In this document: positions 35,661 through 47,176 of the stretch, piece by piece
How positions within the stretch are numbered: position 1 is the first letter of the stretch
How the letters are laid out: each line of letters begins with the position of its first letter
Assembly: GCA_024509875.1 (NCBI GenBank)
Contig: JAMPIV010018960.1
Span: forward strand, 36,001-100,000
Source of the DNA: Oreohelix idahoensis
Lineage: Eukaryota > Mollusca > Gastropoda > Stylommatophora > Oreohelicidae
DNA: 64,000 nt
Direction: 5' to 3'
The notes under the pieces: model-generated
Database searches by the model: none
Told to the model about the DNA's origin: nothing
Seen by the model: only the letters and a program-made list of their open reading frames with translations
Translations under genes and position numbers: made by a program

Positions 35661-36453
35661 GTGGTGTGCTAGTTTTATAGGATCAGATACCCGCGAAATT
35701 CGCGTGCTATTAATTCACAAGTGTTAGCATGTAGCCTGAGTGGCGTTAGTATATGAAAGACAGACATCACATTTGAGAGCTGTATCCAGGCCCAAGGAAA
35801 ACTTATTCAGTATCAGTTAAACTGGGAACTGTTAACTCAAGTGACAGTCGCAAGTCAAGGAATTTATTACTCAAGATTATGAGATGTCATGATATACAGT
35901 GGCGTCTGTATACCAGTACAAGTAATCGTCTAGCAGTATGAACGAGCGGTGTACCTCCTTTCAACGAAATTGACAGACGGTGACCCATTTCCTGCTTTCC
36001 TGTGCGGTGTGTTAGCACGTAGCGTGCTGAATCGTGGACCTGAGCGGAATCAAGGTGTCAAGTTCCAATGCCTTTCTGTTGTCGAATGTTTTACCATTGA
36101 ACTTTGTGATATCCAGGGTGTTAACGGAAAGGAACGGAAGAGTTTTCATTCAAGATAAGTGGTTATTTTTTGTTGTGTGAACTGTGTCGCCTTAACTATG
36201 TCAACGAGCCTCCTTATACCTATTCTGTTGATAACTGTTGTTTTTGTTGTCTAGGTATAGACTGACAACTGGATTAGGATTTAATGCATAGGTATTGATG
36301 GTTGTATGATATATGTTGACTTCCCTCATATGGAAGAGGAATTGATGATACAAAGTTTATGAATAATATTTTTGATATAAATACTTAACTGTGTGAAATG
36401 GAAGGGTAATTGTCAGAACTTCTTGAAACATAAACTTGCGACATTAATAATTA
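35661..36453 (+). other. Leader of the 7.5-kb element
   Basis: No convincing gene. A 69-codon open frame (35949-36158) has no recognisable features and is not claimed. Confidence 0.5.
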
Positions 36454-36463
36454 TACTGATATA

Positions 36464-36806
36464 AGGAGCCGCGCTAGCGTAGTGGTTACAACACCGCTCT
36501 GGCGACCGGGTGATACAGGATCAAACCCGGGCGACGGCATTTGAGGATTTTTCGTCGACCGGGATTTGGACTGGATTAACTCGAGACCTGGCGAGGACAT
36601 TTGAAGGAGTGTCGTCGACCAGGGACTGGCGGCTCCTGAGCCGACCCAGCTGCAATGGGTACCTCCGAAATCGGCGAGTATTTGCCTGAAAGGCGAGGGA
36701 CATTTGTTTCTGTACAAGAAATAAAGGGATACTCACGTAAAATCAATGTCAGGTTAGACATAAAATGATAACCTGAGATTTCGCCTCGAGTATTAGCGGG
36801 AAACCG

Positions 36807-36839
<33 letters not shown>
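36464..36839 (+). mobile_element. tRNA-derived SINE with poly(A) tail
   Basis: The 10-bp duplication TACTGATATA lies at 36454-36463 and 36840-36849. The head has an A box TAGCGTAGTGG (36475-36485) and a B box GGATCAAACCC (36518-36528), the internal pol III promoter of a tRNA-derived SINE. A ~230-bp body follows and then 31 A residues (36808-36838 approx). It lies 41 bp upstream of the coiled-coil gene start. Confidence 0.9.
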
Positions 36840-36842
<3 letters not shown>

Positions 36843-36880
36843 TGATATAGATATATAGTTAACTGAGTGATTGAATCACC

Positions 36881-38773
36881 ATGGATTTTGATAATAATCC
36901 TGCAGATATAAGGCCTATGTTGGAGTGTGCATTGTTGATAGGTAGAGATGAAAAGGGATTGAGAGGTCCACGACTTGGAGTATGGATCATGGACGATTTT
37001 TTGGTTAATGTATCGGCATCTCTAGAGTTATTTGCTGAACATAACTTTAAGCTTCTTTGTAATTCAATAATGGCTAAAGATTTGGTTGATTTGCTACGGC
37101 ACCTTCGTGTGTTTTTGCAACAGTATATTGAACTTGAACACGGACAGATAGTGCAAAGTGTATTCAAGATAATCCACAACGGTATTCATGATGAGCAGAA
37201 AAAGGAATTAGGAAGTGAGAAACAAATAAAAGTCAACAAACAGAGTGCCCTACGGGAAAGGGACAATTGTTTAAAAGTTACTACTGAAGTGAGTAAACTA
37301 CACGAAACAGTCTCTAAACTGGCAAATGAGTTAGATAAGTCAAACACGGAACTTACTAAAGTACATGCGGCGTTAGATGCAGCATTGAACAAGAACAAAG
37401 AGTTGGAAATTCTGGTGAAAGACAAAGATGACGAAGTTGGTAATCTCAGACAGGAAGTTCAAGAGAAAAAAGAAATGTACGACATATTAAAGATTGAGAG
37501 CAATGTTCGTGAAGAGACTTACATAAATATGCTTCATGAGGTGTTGGAGGATAATGATATTATCAGTTGCCAACTGAAAGAAAAGAAAGACATACATGAC
37601 AAATTAAAAGTTCAGGATAAGAAATGTGAGAAATTAGGTAATGAAACATGTCAAACTAGAGCAAATAAAGAAAAGGATGAGAAAGACAAATTAGAAGAGT
37701 TAACGACTGAGAGAGAGGAGATGATTAAGATTGAGAGATTGTTAACAGAGGAGAGAAGTATAGTTTTGACATTTGACAAATTAAATAGGAAATTAAGTGA
37801 AGAAATTTCACAAAAAAATGTTGAAATTGCAGAAAGTACAACAAGAGTAGAGGGTCTACTCGATGTTATTTTGAACAGCAAAATATGGTCTACTGTCAAG
37901 GTTGACAATGCTAGACAGAAAGTCGTTTACCAACAGGTTAAAAGAGCAAAGATCCAACCTCATACAATCTTTGCGGATAGAAAGGTTAAATGTGATGGAC
38001 AAAGATCTTTTCGGGGAAAATATAACTTTCGAAGATCTTTTGATTCTTCTTGCAATAGCAACAATTCTTGGCGGCAGTGTAATAGAGAGAATGATAAAAT
38101 AACAGTCAGTCCTGATAGATTTCAAGCTAAAAGCCCAAAGATTAAACGAGTAACTGATTTTGGAAGTTCTCAGAAGATGATAACAAGGGATAAAGTTATA
38201 AGTAGTGGTTCCAAAGATGAAACCCATTATATGCGTAACGATAAAGATACTTGTAGATCTGCAGATGATACTGCAAACAGGCATATTGTCAAAGAAAAGA
38301 ATGGAAAGAGTTTTTGTAGGAGAGATGTTTCTAAGGTTAGAAAGTACCAAGGAAATTCATATGATAATAATTTTCCTTCTCAGAGAGATAAGAGACAAGT
38401 TAATGTATCTCAACAGTTTAATTCTGAGAATTTTGAAAATAATGGTACAGACAAATACAAGAAAGGTTTTCAATCGTGCAATAATTTTTCTGACAGATTT
38501 TTTGTGCGGAGTAGAAACGTTAATCATAACAAGTCTGACTGGGATTATAGACATAATAACGGTCTCAAACAAAGAGGAAATGATGATAAATATTTTGATC
38601 AAACGACAAATAATAAGTGCAATTATGCTAATTTTGCTCGACATGAGCCTAGAAGCATTGATAATAGCAATGATAATGATGTCACAAATACTACTGCTTG
38701 TTATGTTTCTGATTTTGAAAGAGCATCACGTTGTTGTGAACATAAAGGGAGAGTCGATGACATCGTGAAGTGA
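36881..38773 (+). CDS. 630-aa coiled-coil protein with basic Asn-rich tail (only gene of the LTR element)
   Basis: I do not recognise this protein. It starts in a strong initiation context (CACCATGG). Residues ~1-105 look globular (LGVWIMDDFLVNVSASLELF). Residues ~110-335 form long charged heptad-like stretches (VSKLHETVSKLANELDKSN, EKKDIHDKLKVQDKK) typical of coiled coils. Residues ~345-620 are rich in Asn, Asp, Arg, Lys, Ser and Phe with little hydrophobic core (RGKYNFRRSFDSS), a composition typical of disordered nucleic-acid-binding tails. There is no CCHC knuckle and no protease, RT or integrase signature. By position it replaces gag-pol, so a particle or RNA-packaging role is an inference. 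The reading frame is undamaged over 1.9 kb, suggesting selection or recent spread. Confidence 0.85.
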   Translation: MDFDNNPADIRPMLECALLIGRDEKGLRGPRLGVWIMDDFLVNVSASLELFAEHNFKLLCNSIMAKDLVDLLRHLRVFLQQYIELEHGQIVQSVFKIIHNGIHDEQKKELGSEKQIKVNKQSALRERDNCLKVTTEVSKLHETVSKLANELDKSNTELTKVHAALDAALNKNKELEILVKDKDDEVGNLRQEVQEKKEMYDILKIESNVREETYINMLHEVLEDNDIISCQLKEKKDIHDKLKVQDKKCEKLGNETCQTRANKEKDEKDKLEELTTEREEMIKIERLLTEERSIVLTFDKLNRKLSEEISQKNVEIAESTTRVEGLLDVILNSKIWSTVKVDNARQKVVYQQVKRAKIQPHTIFADRKVKCDGQRSFRGKYNFRRSFDSSCNSNNSWRQCNRENDKITVSPDRFQAKSPKIKRVTDFGSSQKMITRDKVISSGSKDETHYMRNDKDTCRSADDTANRHIVKEKNGKSFCRRDVSKVRKYQGNSYDNNFPSQRDKRQVNVSQQFNSENFENNGTDKYKKGFQSCNNFSDRFFVRSRNVNHNKSDWDYRHNNGLKQRGNDDKYFDQTTNNKCNYANFARHEPRSIDNSNDNDVTNTTACYVSDFERASRCCEHKGRVDDIVK

Positions 38774-40828
38774 CCAGATTTCTACACGGACCACATTGCG
38801 GGGTAATTGTTTGTTTAACCTCTCCGTTGTTCGTAGCAAATTTCACCATTCATTAAAATGGAAATTTTCGTTTGTATTTTTTGAACAGAGGCGACTTCTC
38901 GATAAGGTTCAGCACTCCTGTTTACGGTAGCGGCAAGAATATAGGTCAACATTGTGCCCGAGTGAGTGTTCAAGCGGAACATATCAGCGTGCTAACTATG
39001 CATTGGACGTGTTACCCCTAGTGTTTATGAGATGTCGGCAAGACCTATGGAGATTTTTTTTGCGGTTGATTCTTTTTTGTTTTGTTTGTTTATTAGGACA
39101 GTAGATGTTAATGTATTCTATTGCATAGATCATTATAGGTTGTTATATTATGATCATCATCTTTACGCATCATTTGATGTCTATTGTTTTTCTTGATATG
39201 TATGACTGTTTTAATTATAAATTAGTTCATTTCGATGCTATTTTTATACTATTGTGTTGTGGATAATATGTAGTGTGTTAGATGGTAGTGACGTGTTGTT
39301 TACTATTTATGAATACAATGAGCAGATTTATATTTAACCTTACTGGTTACAAACCTATGCCTATTTACACCTTATAATCATTGACTTTTATACTCTGGTG
39401 TAGAACTTGCAGTTTTTTGGGGGGTTTTGTTTTACAGATGTGTTGGGTAGAATAGTTTTGTACATGATGAGTTTGCTAGCCCTATGCACATACTCATTAG
39501 TTGTAGTGTTACAATAGTTACTTTTAATATATCAGGTGGAGATAGATATAAATTTATAACTGAATAACACTGTAGCTAAGCTGAACGTGACTGTCAGCCG
39601 GAAATATTTAAAAGTTTAAACTGAACTGTATAGAGAAAATTAACAGCGGTTGCTGATATTGTTATTTGATTGAGAAATCTAGAGATCTGATTTAAGCACT
39701 TGCTTAACATACATTACGTTGTTTTCATGTATTTGCAAACTTGTATGTTGGTAATAGTGTGTTTTCCTATGTGTTTCTCTGGGATGTAATTTTTTGGAAA
39801 TATTTTTTTTTTCCCAGACATTGTAATTTTTTATTTTTGGTTTTGTGTGTGCCTAGCGTTTGACTATGTGCTATGTTTGATTTGTAGAATAATGTTAGTT
39901 CTTTAAAGAAAGTTTTTTTTTTGTATGTTATGTTGTATTAGCGCTTGATTGTGCGTTGTTCGAACTTGGTTATAGCAATGCTATTACTTTTTTGTGTGGT
40001 GTCGATAATTTATTGTTGGTTATGTATAACTTGTTTAAATTACTGATTATGTTTTGTTTAGTTATAAACTATTTTTTTGTAGTATTAGTATAGGAATACT
40101 TTGTTATTTTGTTTTGTGCTTTTTGATCATGTTTGTGTGTATTATAAAATACGTTGTTGATCTAAATAGTTATTAGTATATATTTTTACCAACGTTCTCT
40201 ATATTCATACCTTTTGCTTTCTATCTGTCTTTGTTGATTATTCTTCATTCCATTCCTTCTTTCATGTTATCTTTTCAGTATGGTTTCATATTTTGTTTAC
40301 ATTTCGTGCTTTATTTACGTTTCACTTCATTCTCCTTGTATACTTCTTCTTTCGCTTCTTATACTTTCATTCTATGTATTGTTACTTTAATGGTATAACT
40401 TAATATAGTGTAGCTACTTATGATATTTGTAATTATTTTACATATAAGAAATTGTTTGAATGTAATATTATTGTTTTTTCCTCATATTCTGATTTCATAC
40501 TTACCTTTATTACGGATCATTTTTCGTTTGCTTGATCTTGTCTTTTCTTTTACTATCGGTTGTTTCCTATTTAATTGTTCTGTATTCACTTAACTCGGTT
40601 TTGTAATGCATTATTTGTTGGTATGCTTAATTGATTGCATTGGATACTTCATTTTTACATTTCACTTAATGCTTATATTTTGCAGATGTCTTATTTTAAC
40701 TTAACTTAAGGTAATTCTTATACGCATATGTTAGAGATTCATTGTCCTCTTAATCTTTTTTGGTTTTGGGGAATGTATTTGTCAAAAAATTGATAGAATC
40801 AATTTTTTTCTCTGGGGGTGACGTAAGA
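38774..40828 (+). other. T/G-rich non-coding 3' region of the 7.5-kb element
   Basis: 2 kb without long open frames, strongly T-rich on the plus strand. It ends in the G-rich tract at 40812-40828 just before the 3' LTR. No remnant of pol could be found in it. Confidence 0.7.
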
Positions 40829-42021
40829 TGATAAGAACAGAACTGGTGTAAGGGATGTAAATCTAAGTATATTAGTAGTCAAGATAGATTCTGAGTTGGA
40901 GCACTTGTTTGCTTGTTGGCTGTTGAATTGTTTTGAAAATATCTCGTGGTAGTTTCGAGAGACAGATTACAGATAGCGTGGAAAAACGCTGATCATCTCA
41001 AAGTGTGAGATATATTTATTCTGTAATGTTTTGAGCGGAGCGAGAATAGCTCGCGGCTAGCCCGCAGATGATTGATTGACTGAGTTGTGTTGACCGTGAG
41101 GAAGTCTCGTGACTGCTTTTGAGCGGAACGAGTGTGTTATCTAGAGAGAGTGTTCCGGGCGTTTTGACCGGGTAGGTCGAGACAGTGTTTTTGGGAAGTG
41201 TGAAATGCCTGTACAGTGCTGAATTTAAAATGTCGACGGATTTTTTCGCTGTGGGTACAGCGTAGTATAAAACTGCAGTTTGAATTATTCTGGAAATGTT
41301 TATAACTGCAGTGTGCAGTCTTTAAAGGCCATTATTTCCTGTGTGAGGAGTATTGATTAATATGAGTACTTTAGGCCATGAATCCTGATAGCTGCTGAGT
41401 GCAGGATTCTTTATAGTGCTGAGTTTAATAAGAGTACTTTAGGCCTTGAATCATGATAGCTGCTGAGTGCAGGATTCTTTATAGTGCTGAGTTTAATATG
41501 AGTACTCTAGGCCATGTATTATGATATCATTGTAACTGCCGAGTGGGCAGTCTTCATGGTGTTAAATTATATCTCGTGTTTTGATGTGAACTGTATTCTA
41601 TGTGTATTTCATATCAATGTGCTGTGACGTAATAAACCATATGAAATGTCACCAGTCGTTTACAACCCTTCATGACTCGTGTGTATGCACCTGTGGCGTG
41701 AACGACTGGACCAACACACGCACTTAATATTACAGGTGTGACAGGGAACTTAACACGTATTTAGAAATAGCCCCGGAGTGGGCGTGGCCTATCTGTATCG
41801 AGACCCTGTTCATCGCTTACCAGTAGACTTCTACAGTGTTTGCCTGTGTGGCGTATATGTATGTATCAAATGTAGATATTACCAGATCCACAACACAACA
41901 GTAACGTTAGCAGATAATCAATAGACACCTTACCGTATCCACCAAACCAATACGTTATCAGTGATGGCCATGACTTCCCTTGCTTTACGGGGGGTGCAAC
42001 AGTGCTTTACTGGGGCCAACA
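40829..42021 (+). repeat. 3' LTR of the 7.5-kb element
   Basis: 1193 bp. It is the same as 34536-35660 but with a third copy of the ~68-bp internal unit (around 41350-41510), which accounts for the length difference. Confidence 0.93.
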
Positions 42022-42026
42022 TCGAT

Positions 42027-42373
42027 GTTGTAAAGTTTAATAATAGTAAACAAGAAAAGAACTAAACTTTGTGTGTTGATCAGAGCCATACCCAAATTAA
42101 CCATAGTTTTTTTCATGCTTGTCACATAGCTGTGTGTGAGTGTTAGTGTAAATTATATTTCTCAATATAGGGAGGTGCAAGATTGTCTTATACTAAATTA
42201 TAGTCGTATAGATATGCTGGACTAGAAACAATACTCAGTCCAGAGACAGATCTTCTCCTTAAACTATCCACTCGTGAAAAATCAATTTCTTACACCTTTA
42301 CTTCTCACGTATTATCACCATCTTATACTCAGGCGGGACCTTACATAACTTTAAAACCTATTGAAGCACGACA
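42027..42373 (+). repeat. 5' LTR of the Gmr1-like composite, second part
   Basis: It continues the LTR after the 7.5-kb insertion (GTTGTAAAGTTTAA onward) and matches 59206-59565. It ends GCACGACA. Confidence 0.88.
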
Positions 42374-42376
42374 GAA

Positions 42377-42398
42377 TGGGAGGTCGTCCGGGATTTGA
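42377..42398 (+). other. Primer binding site, tRNA-Pro-like
   Basis: TGGGAGGTCGTCCGGGATTT three bases after the LTR end. It matches the 3' end complement of tRNA-Pro (TGGGGGCTCGTCCGGGAT as used by known retroelements) with two mismatches. It sets the LTR boundary and the plus orientation. Confidence 0.75.
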
Positions 42399-42760
42399 TC
42401 TAAGTCTAAGTCTAGATAAATGACTATCGTCTGATATTGTATCTTAGTCTATCTCTAGATAGTGTGTGGTGCGTTTTGTGTTGTGAGTTAAGGAATATTA
42501 AAAATAATTATCCCCTAGACAACGTTCTTATTTTCTGGGTTTTCACTGCACACATTTGAAATTTGTTTCTTTCCACAGCCTCTTAGAATTTACATACATT
42601 TTGATTTTGATGGTGATCTTTGTTGGAGATATGATATATAATAATTTTGTAAAAAAAAGAAAAGACCGCTGGTACGCGTGATTGTTTATCAATCACACAA
42701 TTTTTTTGGAGTAGTGGAGTGTGAGCATAGCAAAGGAAGTGCATTCTGGCAGTCGCCAAG
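42399..42760 (+). other. Leader of the Gmr1-like element, first part
   Basis: Non-coding, AT-rich, lying between the primer site and the TTAA-flanked insertion. Confidence 0.5.
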
Positions 42761-43240
42761 TTAACACATTAACTACCGAATTGAAAAACACGCTGTGGCC
42801 GAATTAAATTAGTTTCCATTTTCATCATGTAGGTGCTTGCACAAAATAAGCTGTAGTTTTCGTAATTGTTTACAGATTTTTATGAATTACACTTCATTTT
42901 AAAGATAAATAAATGTACTATTACAGCAGTTTTCAACCTGTGCGCCGCGGCGCCCTGGGGCGCCATGACTGACGGTCAGGGGCGCCGTAGGTGGTCGTGG
43001 ATTTTTTTCGTATTTAGCTGTAATAAAAACACAAAGCTGTGGAAAATTTCATTTTTGGTGTTTGTCAACCTGCGTGACCCCGGAGAAATGTCACTTTTAA
43101 TATTGGCCAGCTTTTGAAGTCCCGCTCCCCCGACCCGCCTATCAACTTTCCGCGCATTCTTCTCGCGCGACCATAGTATGTAACACGGTGATTTTCTGTT
43201 TTCAAACGTTTTTGATTGTATTGTGAGTTTGATATAAACT

Positions 43241-44613
43241 ATGGAAAGATATTTTAATTTGGCAAGTGTTAGTAAAAAGCGAGAACTTGTTGAGGATGAC
43301 AAGGAAAGTGGTAACGAGGAAAGGAAACGTAAGTATAGAAAATACGATGAAGGTTACTTAGATTTTGGTTTCACATGCACTCTTTTCTTGAACAATGAAA
43401 AGCGTCCACAGTGTGTTTTGTGTTCAAAGTACCCTCTGTTGAATGTATGCTGCCTAGCAAATTGAAGCGTAATTTAGAAAGTGTTCATAAGAATGACGTG
43501 GGCAAACCAAGAAAATATTTCTATAGAAAGCTGAGTCAAATGCAAGAACAAAAATCAGCATTTTCTAAGCAGGCGACAATCTCGAGTAAAGCTCTTCTAG
43601 TGTCCTACAAGGTAGCATACAGGGTAGCAAAATGTAAGAAACCCCATACGATTGCAGAAGAACTCGTTTTACCGTGTGCTATTGATATGGTGTCCATTAT
43701 GGTTGGGGAGTACGTGGGAAAACAGCTTTTGCCCATTCCTTTGTCGGACAGTACAATCAGCCGTCGAATTCAAGATTTAGGAGAGGATCTTAATGAACAG
43801 ATTATAGAAAAAATGAGGGGGAAGAACTTTGCTTTGCAGCTTGATGAGGCCACTGATAACAATAGAGGTGCTCATTTAATCTGTTATGCGCGGTTTGTTG
43901 ATGAAAAAAACGAAATGGTGGAAGATCTTCTTTCTTGTAAGGACATAAATGCTGGTACGACAGGCAACAATTTATTTGAAATTGTGAACAACTTCATGGC
44001 GGAAAATAAAATAGACTGGGCTCATTGTGTTGGTGTGTGTACCGATGGTGCTCGTTCAATGTCGGGCTGTTACAGTGGCCTACAAGACTTTATCCCGGCG
44101 AAGCTCCTGATGCGCGTTTGGATCCATTGTGTTATCCGTAGAGAAGCACTTGCTTCACTTGAGTGGTGATTTGAATGAAGTCCTGCAAACTCTCATAAAT
44201 GTGGTGAACTTGATTAAACTCGACCTCATAGAGCTAGATTTTTCAGTAAAATGTGTCACAATATGGGGGCTGAGCATACGTCTCTCTTATTTTATAGCAG
44301 CACCCGATGGCTTTCTACAGGAAATGTATTATCGCGCATTTTTGAACTTAGGCGGGAACTCTATTCTTATCTTGAAGAAGAAAACCACGTCAGTGCTAAG
44401 TGCTTTCTGGACACTGACTTCCTGTTAAAAGTTGCATACCTCTGTGATCTTTTTGAAAAGTTGAACTCGTTGAATAAGCCTCTGCAAGGAAGTGAAACTC
44501 ATTTGATTCAACTTATTGACAAAGTTTCGACCTTCAAAAAGAAGCTTCTTCTTTGGAAGAGAAAAATCAATGAAGAAGGAGAAATGGACTACTGTGGCTG
44601 TACTAACCGGTAG
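43241..44613 (+). pseudogene. hAT transposase, N-terminal and core part
   Basis: Starts MERYFNLASVSKKREL with a BED-type finger remnant (PQCVLCSK). A frameshift occurs near 43435, then SKLKRNLESVHKND, the RNase H-like core LQLDEATDNNRGAHLICYA (first Asp) and CTDGARSMSGC (second Asp). A second frameshift lies near 44150 (HCVIRREALAS, then GDLNEVLQTLINVVNLIK) and a third near 44250 leads to RWLSTGNVLSRIFELRREL. The hAT family cuts DNA at its inverted ends. This copy has at least three frame breaks. Confidence 0.88.
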
Positions 44614-45496
44614 GGAGTCTAAAACAGACTATAAATTTATAACCAAAATACGAAATAACGTGAGATATAGATTGTTAACTAAAAGAAAAATTCATTAACG
44701 TAAGACCCTTGAGGTCACAGATGCGGTACAACTTTTCTCCATCTGTCGTCATAGATATCACGCTTCGACACGTGATAAAGTAATCCAATAGTTGAGCTCA
44801 GTTGACCCACGCACGCTATCCCCGGCGGAAATCCCCAGAAAAATTTTAGTTTGAACAAGATTTTCCAATGGAAGCGGTCGTGTTTCTGAGGAGTTAGTCT
44901 TAAACCCAGTAAAAGGATATTACAAGATGTGTTTCTACTCAAGGGATAAAATAGTTTTATGGACATTCATACGATGAGTATTGTATTGAGCAGAATGTGT
45001 GAGAATACTAAGCTGCAGTTCAATGTGTCATTTCATACAAGTGTGAGTATGTCCACCATGTTTTTATAATCTTTTGCAGCAAATTTCATCATGCAGTAAG
45101 AATCAGTCGTTCTTTCCCCGAACCTTGACATAAATTATAGAAATCTAAGCATACAAGAAACAAATCTGCATATGAAGCAACAGGAGAACATTATGGAAAA
45201 AGAAATAACGAAAACCCTTGATTGTAACCAGATGAATGAGAATTACAAGGAAATATAGCAAGGAAATTGTGACACATCGCGGCTAAGATCTGAGTGAACC
45301 CATAAAATGTACTATGAAGGTCCTACTAACCTTTGCCTGATGTATGCATAACCTTGGTTGTTAAAATGTTCAAATTTATTGACAACCTACATTTCTTTTT
45401 ATTTGAAGAAAGTCAAATAAAAGTATGAAAACTTCAGGGTGGTTGATTTTTCACGTACGTTTTGGAGTAACGACTGAACACATAGAATGAATGATA

Positions 45497-46440
45497 TACA
45501 AGGGGATTGACAAAAGTCTTGGGCCTGACCATGAAGGAGTCACAGGAGGAAGATGAAACTTGGCACATTTAAAGTTCATCATATTTGCACTGAATGTGTA
45601 AAGTACGCGTTTGTTTTTTCAATGAGTTTTCCCGCTACGGTGCACGGCGCAATGTACCCTATTGACCGGATCTGCTGCTCCAAAGATTTGACAAAACAAT
45701 GGAAAAGGAGGCCAGAGCTGTGATAAAATTTCTGATGTTTCAGGGAAAAACACCTACATTTTTTGGAAACCATGGTGACAGTAGATGAGACTTGGGTACA
45801 CCATTATGACCCCAAATCCAAAATTGCCAGCATGCAATGGAAAACCTTGGGTTCCCCAACACCTGTCAAGCCGAGGGCGCAGAAATCTGCAGGAAAAGTG
45901 ATGCTGACTGTTTTTTGGGATGGCAAAGGTGTCCTTTTGAAAGATTATCTGCCTCGTGGCAACACAGTTAATGGACAGTACTATGCAGATCTTCTCACAA
46001 AACTAAGAAAGGCTGTGACCAGCAAACGAGGGATAACGCGCACTCAAAATCTTCATTTGCTTCAAGACAACGCGCCCTCTCACAAAGCACGGCTTGTGCA
46101 GCTAGCAGCCAACGATTTGAATATTGAAATTCTTCCACACCTACCATATTCTCCAGATTTGGCTCCATCAGACTTTTTTCTATTCCCAAATCTTAAAAAA
46201 CAGCTAAAAGGAAATCATTTTGACAGCGATGAAGAGGTTATACTGGCATGTGATGACTGGTTTAGTTTGAAACATAGGGTGTTCTACTCCCAAGGTCTTT
46301 TCAAAGTCAAGCAGAAATGGCAGAAGTGTGTCAATTCAGACGGTGGTTATATTGAAAGGGAATAAACACTATACAAAATTTCAGCTCTCTGTGACATGTC
46401 CTTCATGGTCAGGCCCGATACTTATGTCAATCCCCTTGTA
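45497..46440 (+). mobile_element. mariner with 42-bp inverted repeats, internally deleted
   Basis: Ends TACAAGGGGATTGACA on both strands with TA at the boundaries. The inverted repeats (45497-45538 and 46399-46440) match at about 38 of 42 positions. Total length of ~0.94 kb is short for mariner (about 1.3 kb) because part of the transposase is missing. Confidence 0.93.
45700..46365 (+). pseudogene. mariner transposase, N-terminal region deleted
   Basis: Starts MEKEARAVIKFLMFQGKTP, the beginning of the DNA-binding domain. It then breaks at about 45760 with a frame change. From there 200 codons are open: MVTVDETWVHHYDP (first Asp), GKVMLTVFWDGKGVLL, LLQDNAPSHKA (second Asp) and PYSPDLAPSDFFLFPNLKK (third Asp; spacing from the second is that of DD34D). 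The catalytic triad is intact but most of the DNA-binding domain is gone. Confidence 0.92.
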
Positions 46441-46664
46441 TCTCTGGCATACTGAAGATCCCCTGGATGGCAGATAAAATAACCTCTACAATTGAAGGAC
46501 TTTAAACTAAAGACGAGCCTGGTATCCCAATTATAAAGTGAGTTAAGCAACAACTCTGGTGGACTTGAACCAGTTATAAAATTAAAACTAAACTCACGCC
46601 CCAAGTGTAAGCATAATGAAAAATGAAAGAATCGTCCCACAAGGATGAACTAACAAACCTAGGC

Positions 46665-47176
46665 ACGGTTACACTACTTCCCAGGTTTGCAGCAGTTCAT
46701 TACAGACAATGAAATAGATTTTAATGCAGATATTGTTTCTATAATTCAAGGACACTTATCTCAACTCAGTGTTCATTTTGAAAAACACTTTACTGAAAAC
46801 TGTGACAGGTTTTAGTGGCTTCAAAATCTCTTCAGTAGTGATGCTCCTTCGGACATTCAGTACTGCAGAAGAGGAAGAACTGATAGAACTTTCATAAGAC
46901 TCTTCACTACAAGCGAAGCTTCCATCCATGGCATTGCCAACATTTTGGTTTTCAGTAAAACAGGAGTTCCCAAGCTTGAGCAAGAGAGCTCTGAAGATAT
47001 TAATTACTTTTGTAACATCCTATGTCTGCGAGGCTGGGTTTTCAACAGTGGCTGTTATAAAAACCAAGTTCAAATCAAGACTTGATGTGGAGAAGGAAAT
47101 GAGGGTAGCTGTATCTCAATTGGTGCCAAGATTTGACAAGCTGTGTAACAACAAGCAAGCTCAAGTTTCAAACTGA
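46665..47176 (+). pseudogene. hAT transposase, C-terminal dimerisation part
   Basis: RLHYFPGLQQFITDNEID and HFEKHFTENCDRF (with a stop) are followed after a frameshift by FWFSVKQEFPSLSKRALK, SYVCEAGFSTVAVIKTK (catalytic Glu and dimerisation motif) and VPRFDKLCNNKQAQVS with the stop at 47176. It continues the transposase interrupted at ~44600. Confidence 0.88.

Larger units (their letters stand above)
34536..42021 (+). mobile_element. 7.5-kb LTR retrotransposon carrying only a coiled-coil gene
   Basis: Complete LTR element: TGATAAGAAC...GGGGCCAACA LTRs at 34536-35660 and 40829-42021, perfect 5-bp duplication TCGAT (34531-34535, 42022-42026), and a G-rich tract CTGGGGGTGACGTAAGA before the 3' LTR. 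The interior of 5.2 kb has one long gene (36881-38773) and no protease, integrase or RT motifs, so it must be mobilised in trans. The LTRs are about 98.8% identical apart from one repeat-unit difference, so insertion was recent compared with its host LTR pair. Confidence 0.92.
44608..46648. other. 2-kb segment splitting the hAT transposase; contains a mariner
   Basis: ACTAAC occurs at 44602-44607 and 46649-46654 and may be a 6-bp duplication. Apart from the mariner the segment (44608-45496 and 46441-46648) shows no recognisable gene or terminal repeat. Confidence 0.45.

Noticed and set aside
36465..36540. tRNA gene
   Set aside because: A and B boxes are present, but the cloverleaf is not complete and the sequence continues into a SINE body with poly(A) and target duplication.
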